Source: Lentzea flava (GTDB taxonomy: Bacteria > Actinomycetota > Actinomycetes > Mycobacteriales > Pseudonocardiaceae). Taken from it: a stretch of 50,909 nucleotides of DNA. The notes under the pieces are model-generated. The model did not search any database. It worked only from the letters and a program-made list of their open reading frames with translations, and was not told the DNA's origin. Shown piece by piece: positions 43,305 to 50,909 of this stretch. Within the stretch, counting starts at the first letter, position 1; each line of letters opens with the position of its first letter. The translations under genes were made by a program, and so were the position numbers. The stretch is from NCBI RefSeq assembly GCF_014648475.1, contig NZ_BMRE01000054.1, forward strand, positions 1 to 50,909, in the 5' to 3' direction.

Positions 43305-44479
43305 TGAGGTTCACCCCGAACGATGGACAGGGGCGTAAGAAGTTCAGGCGGCTGCTCGGAGTGACTTCTCATAGTCGCTGGGACTGCGCATCCCGAGCTT
43401 GGAGTGCCGCCGCGTGCTGTTGTAGAAACGGATCCAATTGTCAACTGCGGCAACGAGTTCCGTCTTCGTGGCGTAGACGTGCCGGTAGTAGTGCTCGTGT
43501 TTGAACGTCGACCAGAACGACTCCGCGGGGCTGTTGTCCCAGCAGATCCCGGTCGCGCCCATCGACCGGCGCAGCCCGTGCCGAAAGCAGGCCTGTGCGG
43601 TCAGATTCGCCGTGTACTCGCCGCCGCGGTCGGAATGCAGGACCGTGCCACGACAGTCACGGCCGCGGGCGGCCACCGCGGCCTCGATGGCGGTGGTGAC
43701 CATCTCGGCACCGATGTGGTCGGCGACGCTTTAGCCGAGCACCCTGCGCGAGTGCCCGTCCCGGATGGCGCACAGGAACAACTCGCCCTCACCACAAGAC
43801 TCGACCTCACTACAAGACAAGTACGTGATGTCGGTCAGCCACGCGGTGCCGGGGTGGCCCCGGTCGAACTCGCGCTCGATGAGGTCCGGTGGGAACGACG
43901 CGGCTGGGTCGATCACGGTCGTTCGCACCTTGAAGGTGCGGGGGCTGATGCCCTCGATCCCGATGTCGGCCATGACCTTGGCGACGGTCTTGGCGCTGAT
44001 CACCTCGCCCTGATCCCGCAGCTCCGCGGTGGTCCGTGGCGACCCGTAGGTGCCGTCGGAGTCCTTGTGCGCCTGGATGATCTTCACCTCACAGGTCCGC
44101 GCGGCGCTGCTGACGAGGCGTCAACTTCGTTGCGGCGCACCGCTTCACATGCGGGTAGTAGCCGGAGGCCGAGACGCTCAGCAGGCGTGCCATACGCCGG
44201 ACCGCGAACCTGTCACCCTCGGGTGCGGCGATGCCGGTCACGCCGGCGACGTCATCGGGGCCGGCGTACTTGGCTATCAGAGCGAACCGGGCCGGTTCTT
44301 CTGCATCGCGGCAAAGTACGCCGAGGCTTTTACCAGGAACGCGTTGTCCTTCTCGATGCGCAGCCTCGACCTTGTACTCAGCCGTGTACGACCGGCGCTT
44401 ACGAGGAGGCATACGGACATCCTTTCACCAGGACCGCTGATCCTGCTAACTCGGTGTCCACTGCCTGGGGTGAACCTCA
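43305..44479 (-). mobile_element. Decayed IS3-family element
   Basis: About 1175 bp. Ends TGAGGTTCACCCCGAACGAT (43305) and, reverse complemented from 44479, TGAGGTTCACCCCAGGCAGT; 13 bp are identical and similarity continues (TGGACA). The flanking bases (GGCGCGA and AGGCAC) show no target duplication, so the left and right flanks were probably joined by recombination or deletion. Confidence 0.75.
43344..44412 (-). pseudogene. IS3-family transposase genes, broken
   Basis: orfA start MPPRKRRSYTAEYKVEAAHR is fused out of frame to late orfA/orfB sequence; LRIEKDNAFLVKASAYFAAM survives in another frame. orfB: RMARLLSVSASGYY; an extra base near 44088 before KIIQAHKDSDGTYGSPR; TAWLTDITYLS (Asp); a TAA at 43731-43733 where a Tyr codon is expected (VLG-stop-SVADHIG); then TVLHSDRGGEYTA (Asp), CWDNSPAESFWSTFKHEHYY (Glu). 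At least three independent lesions. Confidence 0.8.
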
Positions 44480-45949
44480 AGGCACGAGTTCCACCCCATC
44501 GTGCTCGACCCGCTCGGTCGGGACAGCGCTCGTCATCTGCTCACCCGCTCGCTCGACCTCGTGGGCTCCGCCGCCGAACAGGCCGCGCTCGAGGACCTGA
44601 TCGCGTTGTGCGCCGGCATTCGCTTTTGCTCAGACTCGTCGCAGCGAGGCTGAACGGCCGCGGCCGATCCCTGCCGATCGTGGTGCGCAAGATCCTGTCA
44701 GGCCGGTCGCTCGACCTGCGCGCCAACGATGATGACGACGAGTTGCCTGTCGAGGCGATATTCGACATGTCCTACCTGGAACTCGCTGCGGACGAGGCAC
44801 GTGCGTACCGATTGCTACCGCTCCACACCGGACCCGAGTTCGGCGTGCCCGCCGTGGCGGCGCTGCTGAACGTGGACGAGGAGGCCGCAGTCGACCTGCT
44901 CGACGCCCGCTTCGAGGCGAATCTGCTCGAGCAGGTGGGCGGCGATCGCTTCCGCTTCCACGCCGTGGCGCGTGAACACGCGCAGGACCGAGCCCGCCGC
45001 GACTCGACAGAGGCAGAGCGTACCGAAGCGCGGTTGCGGATCATGCTCTGGTACGCCCGCCGGGCCACGGCGCTGTGCAAGGCCCACTGGCCACGCTGGT
45101 GGTCGACCACGGTGTTCGCCGATGTGGAGCCTGCGGTCGAGCGTGGTGCGCTCGCGTGGGAGAACTCGAACTCGAGCAGACCAATCTCGTGGAGGCGTTC
45201 CGCACCGCCGACGAACTGGAGCTCGACGAGGTGCTGCCCGCGTTCTGCGAAGCCCTGCAGCCGTGACTGTACAACAGCAACCGGGCCGAGCTGCTGGTCG
45301 AGATCAGCGAGATCGGGCTTGCCGCCGCGACCCGATCGGGCGATCAGCCCGCATTGTCGCGGATGCGCAACCAGCTCGGCACCGGTCACGAGCTGGCGGG
45401 ACGGTTCGATCTTGCGCTGGAACATTTCGCGACCTCGCTGGAGATCGCGAAGGCGTGCGGTCATGTTCTGTGTGAACAGAGCGCGCTGGAGTGGCATGGC
45501 ATAACTCACGGAGGCAAGGGCGACCTCGAACTCGCACTGCGCTACCTGAACCTCTCGTTCGAGATGACGGAACGCGTGCATGACCCCGTGCATCGCGGGC
45601 GGGCGCGCATCCTCATCACGATGTATGTGAACCGGTTGCTGGCCAACCGCGACTGCACGACGTCGGTCGACGAGCTCAACCGTGCGTTGAGCTACCTCCA
45701 CGTCAACGGCGAGGACATCAACGGGGCGCGAGTCCTGATGCAGCTGGCGTCCGCCCACGTTGCCGCCGGGCAGCAGCGGCTCGCCGCGTCGGCGCAGGAA
45801 CGAGTTGTGGCGCTGTTCGCCCGGCACAACGCAACCGCACTGCAAATCGGGGCTTTGCGTGCGCTCGCGGACACGGAGGATCTTCTCGGCGAGCGCGAAG
45901 CGGCACAAGAGCATCGCCTCGAAGCCTACCGCCTCACACACCCTGACTG
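44480..45949 (+). pseudogene. AfsR-type STAND regulator (NB-ARC and TPR part), truncated and frameshifted
   Basis: Begins mid-gene at the IS border with FHPIVLDPLGRDSARHLLTR, shifts frame near 44620, continues with LRLVAARLNGRG-like sequence, AIFDMSYLELAADEARAYRL, LLNVDEEAAVDLLDARFEAN, FRFHAVAREHAQDRARR (winged-helix end of NB-ARC). It shifts again near 45170, meets a TGA at 45264-45266, and goes on into TPR repeats (LAGRFDLALEHFATSLEIAK, GDLELALRYLNLSFEMTERV) to 45949. Signal-transduction ATPases of this kind regulate secondary metabolism; this copy is non-functional. Confidence 0.75.
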
Positions 45950-46870
45950 AAACGTCCTCCGTGGACTGTCCTCTGTGAACGGTCATGGTTCGTGGCAGGT
46001 CCTCGACGCGACGACCTTCGGCGAGCCACACGTACACCAGCGACGCACAGCCGTCCGGGGCGTTCCTGGACAGCTCTACATGCTGTCCGTCCTGGGTCCG
46101 CGTGAGCACCTTGTCCTCACCGATGACGGCGATCAGTTCGCAGTCGGGGTGGCGCAGAGCTGTTTCCCGGAGCCAGTCATCCGCAGGCTCTTCGAGTTCG
46201 TCCTCGTAAGACAAGAGGACGTCGGCGATCGAGCGCAATGCTCGGCCTGGGTGATCGACGTGGCTCACGACGTGGGCATCGTCGGTGTCCGGAGGCACCA
46301 CGCCGTGCACTCGGACTTCGGCCGGATAGCGAACGAGTTCGGCGCTGTGGTCGCGGAAGCGCACCGTCACCAGCGTTGCGCTCGGCCTCGGGCGCTGGTC
46401 TGAGAGCCCGTGGCTGGGAATCTTCCACAGCACCGGTTCGCCGATCGGTTCTGGCAGCCGCATGACCTCGTAGAACAAGGCGCGGAGTCGCTTGGCGGAC
46501 TCGTCCGGCACCGAGGTGACGAGCTCCGACACGCCGTCGTAACGGCTCGGATCGTGGGCGTCGATGGTCTGCTCGATCTGCGATCGGAGGGATCGGCGGG
46601 ACTTCAGCCTCGGTGCGATTTGCCCGAGCAGGTCAACCGGTGACCCGGCCGCGACATTTCCGTCGGGAAACCCTGCCAGCAGCGTGGGCCGGCCGAGCAC
46701 AGCTCCGTAGCAGGTGGTGGCACCGTTGTCGCCGATGACGGAGTCCGCAGCGATGAGTGCTGCGCGCCGGCCCTCCAGTGGTGGAACGAGGACAAGCCCG
46801 GCTCTGGGACAGTCCGCCAGCCACGTGCGCACCTGCCAGGCGCCGTGGCCCTGCCGGGTGTTCGGGTGGG
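45950..46870 (-). pseudogene. Conserved actinobacterial hypothetical gene, truncated at both ends
   Basis: Minus strand: NTRQGHGAWQVRTWLADCPR, LVLVPPLEGRRAALIAADSV, IGDNGATTCYGAVLGRPTLL, SLRSQIEQTIDAHDPSRYDG, LRALFYEVMRLPEPIGEPVL. A family common in Streptomyces and relatives, sometimes mislabelled 'translation initiation factor 2'; real function unknown. The 5' end is replaced at about 46870 by a transposase remnant, and the 3' end runs without a stop into the antisense of the STAND pseudogene. Confidence 0.6.
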
Positions 46871-46896
46871 CGATCGACTCCCCCACACTCCCCTGG

Positions 46897-47019
46897 ACGA
46901 CCCGAGACGAGGCACGATCCGACGTCTTCGCTTACCTGCGCTACTACAACCACGACCGTCTACATTCGACCATCGGTCACCGAATCCCCGCCGAAACACG
47001 CGCCGCTCACGCCGCGTGA
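46897..47019 (+). pseudogene. IS3-like transposase, last 40 codons
   Basis: TTRDEARSDVFAYLRYYNHD then RLHSTIGHRIPAETRAAHAA and a stop: the C-terminal end of an OrfB. It abuts the truncated hypothetical gene, suggesting that the element's insertion caused the break. Confidence 0.7.
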
Positions 47020-47121
47020 AAACCAGGTGTTCGGCAAACGGGACAACCCCAGCGCAGCACTGGCATGCTCTGAGGGCGAGAACGAACAGTGGCGGCGAAG
47101 CGCGCCGAGGGCGGTGGCTGA

Positions 47122-48387
47122 TCACGCGATCACTGCCATGTCGGATTCTTCGCGCAAGACGACCGGCAACGTCAACGGTTGATGATTGAAAAGGAGGGGC
47201 GACCACGTCGGCTCCGCAGCTACGGCGAGCCCAGGGAACCGGTTGACGACTTGCCTCAACGCGGTGGCCATCTGCAGACGAGCGAGGCTAGCGCCAGGAC
47301 AGAAGTTGGGGCCGAGTCCGAAACTGAGCACGCCCCGGTTGTCACGAGTCGGGTCGAATATGTCTGGCGCGGTGAACATTTCGGGATCTCGGTTCGCGGC
47401 GCCAATCACAACCCGAACCCCTGATCCAGATCGCAGCATTATCCCTTCGCCGAGATCGACGTCACGAACGGCGATGCGCAGCAGAGGGGTGATCAACAGA
47501 GCGGGGTTGTACCTCAGCGTTTCATTGACAAACGACGACACCGATACGTCATCTGTCATCCATCTGCGCAGACCCCGATCGCTCAGGAGATGCCTGATGC
47601 CGTGACTGATCGACGCGGAAGCGTTATGAAAGCCTCCCACCCAAAGGATCCACAACGTCGCAATGACTTCGTCCTCACTGATTTCTTCGATCCCGTCATC
47701 CAACATCCGCGCGAAGAAGCTGGTGAGATCGTCGCGGGGTTCGGCTTTTCGCTGACTGATCAGATGCACGAGATAAGAATCTATCTTTTTGCTGTGCTCG
47801 TCCGCAAGCGCGAGCGTTTCGGACGAAGCCTCCGGAGCTGCCCTCAAAGCTGCGTAGGCGGACGTGACGAGCCGCGCTCTATCCTCCTCGGGCACTCCAA
47901 CAAAGTCGCCGACCGTGGCTATCGTTAATGCTTCGGAAAAACCTCTGTGGAAATCAACTTCTTCCCCGTCTCGCAGACGGGCCGCAACATCATTTAGCAG
48001 GCCTGCACATCTCCTTTCCATTGACTCCTGAATTTTCGAAGGGGACCAGGTTGTGAAATACCGGGCAAGGATTCTGCGCAACCGAGTATGATCAGGTGGG
48101 TTAACCGATGTCAGCGCGGTTGAGAACCTTTTCAGCGAGTGGTGACTGTAATAGTCGGGAAAACGGCTCTCCAGCCACGCTCGGTCCGGTTTCACAAATT
48201 CGGCTCTAGCGTTTCGGAGTATTTTCGAGGCGTGCTCGTGTCGGCCGATCAGATAGAAGCCCTCTACTGTCCGATGCACCGGATCACTCTCGCGCAGCCG
48301 ATTCAGCAGGGGGTATGGATTCCCGCGGTACTGCGGCTTCGCCAACTCTTGCATGAAGTTGAAACTTGTGTTCATCGACTCGCTCAC
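47122..48387 (-). CDS. Cytochrome P450
   Basis: 421 aa (GTG 48387, or ATG 48375). Heme loop FGLGPNFCPGAS with the Cys thiolate near residue 365, K-helix ETLR, and HTRLRRILARYFT in helix C. The I-helix is GGFHNASAS: the usual acid-Thr pair of A/G-Gx-(D/E)-T is His-Asn-Ala-Ser here, as in some P450s with altered oxygen activation. Soluble class I type; would need ferredoxin partners from elsewhere. GC is clearly below the window average, pointing to acquisition. Follows the methyltransferase by 47 nt on the same strand; probably a tailoring enzyme from a lost cluster. Confidence 0.9.
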   Translation of the reverse strand: MSESMNTSFNFMQELAKPQYRGNPYPLLNRLRESDPVHRTVEGFYLIGRHEHASKILRNARAEFVKPDRAWLESRFPDYYSHHSLKRFSTALTSVNPPDHTRLRRILARYFTTWSPSKIQESMERRCAGLLNDVAARLRDGEEVDFHRGFSEALTIATVGDFVGVPEEDRARLVTSAYAALRAAPEASSETLALADEHSKKIDSYLVHLISQRKAEPRDDLTSFFARMLDDGIEEISEDEVIATLWILWVGGFHNASASISHGIRHLLSDRGLRRWMTDDVSVSSFVNETLRYNPALLITPLLRIAVRDVDLGEGIMLRSGSGVRVVIGAANRDPEMFTAPDIFDPTRDNRGVLSFGLGPNFCPGASLARLQMATALRQVVNRFPGLAVAAEPTWSPLLFNHQPLTLPVVLREESDMAVIA

Positions 48388-48434
48388 TGTACTCGGTCCT
48401 TATTTCGGTCGACTCGGGTGGATGCAGGACATGG

Positions 48435-49270
48435 CTAGTTGCGATTAACGTCTGAGGCCGTGGCGAAACTGGGCTTACGTCCAACGGTTATTGCGAATCC
48501 GAACCCGAGGTCCCGGAATTCAGGGTAAAGCAATTGTGGGAGAACCGTACCAAACGTTGCATCTTGCATTCCGCACGCTTTCAACGCCGACGGCAAGGGG
48601 GTCAGATTTTTCGAGAGCATCGTCGCGTGCAAGCCTGCGCCGTGCACTATAGGGACGTCGATCGCAAGTCGAATGCCGACAAGCCCGCGCCGCTGGAGTG
48701 GCTTGGGATGGCATCGCCTCCCCGGTCAGACCGAGTAGCCGTTTTCAATTCCAACATGCGATAGACTTCGGTATAGACTTGCGCATACTCTGGATGCGCG
48801 ACGCTCCCCTTGGCGAGATCGAACCCGTCGGACACGACGAGCCACCCGCCAAGCGCCAACCAGGAAACCATGTGGTCAAGAACCTGGTCACGATTGGAGG
48901 GACGCTGTAAAAGCAGTCGCGCGTGTATCAGTTCGAAGCTTTCCGGTTTGAAATCCGCCGCGCCAATGTCACACTCCGGCGTTCGCAACGAAGACGACGG
49001 TGCCCCTGCCAGGCGAATCTCCACTTCACACGCTGTAGTCTGCCCACGATATGCCTTCTGGGCAAGCCAGGTCGCAATGGACCCGCGACCGCAACCCGCA
49101 TCGAGGCATCGCCAGTCCAGTTCGATGTCCAGAGACTCGAGAACCTGTACACGTGCCGGGTCAAACACCTGGGCAAGATCATCGAATGAGGAATCGGTCC
49201 TGGGCTGGGATCGCTGAAACCAGAACTCTCGATCATGCGTTCGACCATCATGATCATGGACATTCGTCAT
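48435..49270 (-). pseudogene. Class I SAM-dependent methyltransferase, one-base frameshift
   Basis: ATG 49270. SAM motif I WRCLDAGCGRGSIATWLA, then DIGAADFKPESFELIHARLL, MVSWLALGGWLVVSDGFDLA. Near 48678 a base is missing (TTGTCGGCATT where one more G or C keeps frame). The frame beginning GLSAFDLRS stops at 48647, while GIRLAIDVPIVHGAGLHATM to FAITVGRKPS continues in the other frame to 48435. Either a pseudogene or a sequencing error; without the shift it would be about 277 aa. Lower GC, same strand as the P450. Confidence 0.75.
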
Positions 49271-49429
49271 GGCGCAAAGGTACGCGGCACCATAGGACGC
49301 GGCAACAAGAGAGGCTAGGTTGAGCCGAACAGATCTCCAAACATATCCAACTAGCTACCATCTTTCAAGATCTTGAGTGCGAATACCGCGGGCGGGTGCG
49401 CGCCCGTGGCCAGGCGTGAGCGGCGTCAG

Positions 49430-50205
49430 GTGGTGGACGTGCGCTCCTGCCCGTCACCAGAGGTGATCGAGTACCCGCGGGTGTCGAAAACCTCCCCGTT
49501 CTGTGGTCGGTGACCACGCCGGGGCGGGACGCAGTGGCGGCGGACAACCCGCACCGGGAGGTGGTGGCCGCCCTGGGGTCGCCGGTGCGGATCAGCCCGG
49601 AGACTCTGGTCCGCTGTGCCCTGTTGACCTGCGGACATTTCCTGCCCCGGACGGGCGCCGGCGTTGCTGGAAGCCTTGACCGGCATCGATGTCTCCACCG
49701 GGTTTCTTGCCGGCATTCGAGGCCGCGCTGGACGCCGACTGGAGAAACCATTCTCGATCATATGAAGACGTTGCTGGCTGGCGCGCCGGTGTTGCACGCC
49801 GACTAGACCACGGGTCGCGCCGTTGGTGCCTTGTCGTACGTACATGTCGCGTGCACCGAGTATCTGACCCTGATGCACGTTGGGGGCCGATCGGCCCCCG
49901 ATATCGACGCCGGGAGTGTGCTGCCGACGTTCTTCGGGGTGCTGGTGCGCGATGGCTACGCCGGCCACGAGCACCCCACTGGCGCGCTGCTCGCCTGCTG
50001 CGGGGCGCATCTGCTGCGTGACCTACGGTCGATCTCCGACGCTCACCCAGGCAGCCAGATCTGGGCGAATGCGATGGCCGACACTCTGCTGAGGTCCGCC
50101 ACGCCGCCCACTCCACCCGCGACGCAGGCTTCGGCGCCCTCGACGTGGCCACCCTGGCTCGTCTGCGCAACCACTATCTCGGCGCGCTCGCCAAAGGAGG
50201 TGTGA
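49430..50205 (+). pseudogene. IS66-family transposase remnant
   Basis: Scattered frames: CGQFLP-like and RAPALLEALTGIDVSTGFLA (about 49640-49725), LLAGAPVLHAD (about 49770-49805), then YVHVACTEYLTLMHVGGRSA, IDAGSVLPTFFGVLVRDGYA, LLACCGAHLLRDLRSISD (49831-50060). This is the order of the IS66 TnpC core, broken by several frameshifts and stops. No ends or inverted repeats recognised. Confidence 0.65.
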
Positions 50206-50369
50206 CAACCACGGCCGCGAAGTGGGACTGGTCAAACTCGACGCCCTCCGGGGGCGTTCACCACCGGCGCGTGGTTGCCCTCAGCACTCACCCGAGCTGA
50301 ACAGCTACGTCCATCTGGCCGATCGCTCAGGTTGGAGTCGCAGCGACCACGACTTTCGACGCCTATGCC

Positions 50370-50659
50370 AGGGGCTCCACACCGACCAGCTGGCCATGCT
50401 GCGCGCGGATCCAACGCTGATCGACAGCGCATTGAACGAGGTACTGCGTTTCAGCGGTCCGTTGCTAACACCGATGTTCAGGTTCACCATCGAGCAGGTC
50501 AACATCGGTGGCACCGTCATTCCAAGCCGCGAGATCGTGCTGATCTCCCTGGCTGCCGCTAACTGCGATCCCGCCAAGTTTCCAGAACCCGACCGTTTCC
50601 GAATCGACCGCTCCGCGCAGTGCCATCTCTGCTTCGGTCACGGCATGGACGCCATCTGA
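50370..50659 (+). pseudogene. Cytochrome P450, internal fragment
   Basis: Reads LHTDQLAMLRADPTLIDSAL, NEVLRFSGPLLTPMFRFTIE (K-helix ExxR as EVLR), PSREIVLISLAAANCDPAKF, PEPDRFRIDRS, CFGHGMDAI, then TGA. It stops just at the heme loop, before the Cys, and the N-terminal two thirds are absent. Non-functional; unrelated to the intact P450 at 47122-48387 by orientation. Confidence 0.7.
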
Positions 50660-50772
50660 TCGTGGACAGCGTATCCCCCGCTTGAGCAGTGAGCTCCCTG
50701 CCAGGCCTGGGTCCGAGCGGTGCTCGCAGATCGAGGCAGCACAGAGGGAATCCGCCAGCGAACCATGGATGA

Positions 50773-50819
50773 CGTGCGGTGTGCGGCGACCATGGACATG
50801 GGTCTCCGCACACCGCACG
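50773..50819. repeat. 14-bp perfect inverted repeat
   Basis: CGTGCGGTGTGCGG (50773-50786) and CCGCACACCGCACG (50806-50819), 19-nt loop. No gene is supported on either side inside the window; it could be a terminator or an IS end. The rest of 50660-50909 shows nothing else. Confidence 0.5.
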
Positions 50820-50909
50820 CGGGAGGGACTGCGCAGGTGATCTTAATGATCAGCTACCGGTCACGGTGGGTCAGCGGGTGGCGGATGGCCTGTTCGTGCT
50901 CTCGATGCC

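Noticed and set aside
44772..46886. 704-aa minus-strand frame taken as one protein
   Set aside because: Only its first about 305 residues look conserved; the remainder is antisense to TPR repeats of the STAND pseudogene. Annotated as a truncated gene instead.

Overview
The window is high-GC DNA (most genes about 65-72% GC, GTG starts common, many 4-nt stop/start overlaps). Gene content (DUF3040, DUF574-type methyltransferase, SbnA/SbnB, pSAM2-like integrase) points to a filamentous actinomycete, probably Pseudonocardiales. That is inference; no rRNA or complete tRNA is present.

Layout. (1) 100-5320, minus strand: a tightly overlapped operon, acyl-CoA synthetase > E1alpha > E1beta > E2 > acyl carrier protein, an ACP-linked 2-oxoacid dehydrogenase set without E3. 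(2) 5321-6712: transposase fragments. (3) 6713-16103, plus strand: a six-gene biosynthetic operon. It encodes a membrane protein with a carrier domain and three hexapeptide (LbH) domains like the C-terminal half of epsilon-poly-lysine synthetase (Pls), a partial-C/A/T NRPS, a TauD/SyrP-like oxygenase, an SbnB-SbnA pair for L-2,3-diaminopropionate (Dap), and a threonine-synthase-like PLP enzyme. It reads as a split poly-amino-acid synthetase using Dap or a derivative. (4) 16104-18735: a patchwork of broken genes (DUF3040, ABC permease, CPA antiporter, small membrane protein, ArsR). (5) 18879-21342: two membrane proteins. (6) 22016-27394: a four-gene overlapped operon, DUF4365 nuclease-like protein, two unknowns and a 1073-aa tandem-ATPase with a HerA-like C-terminus, which looks like a defence system. 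(7) 27435-37592: two divergent groups. One (minus) has an HTH-PAS-GGDEF-EAL protein, a small membrane ORF behind a perfect 28-bp palindrome, and a DUF574 methyltransferase. The other (plus) has a leader ORF, an ECF sigma factor, a degenerate PAS-GGDEF-EAL protein and a SEFIR-NACHT STAND protein, a probable immune operon wired to a dead c-di-GMP module. (8) 38090-44479: remains of integrative elements: an XRE-type regulator lacking its HTH, a xis gene split by an IS3-family copy, two small cargo genes, the 3' part of a tRNA-Val(CAC) gene as att site, a multiply frameshifted tyrosine integrase, and a second decayed IS3 element. (9) 44480-50909: broken regulator and hypothetical genes, an apparently intact lower-GC cytochrome P450 with a frameshifted methyltransferase, an IS66 remnant and a truncated second P450.

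The best candidates for undescribed biology are the split Pls/Dap operon, the ECF-dead GGDEF/EAL-SEFIR-NACHT operon, and the DUF4365/HerA operon. Many single-base frameshifts fall in mobile or decaying genes; some could be sequencing errors.
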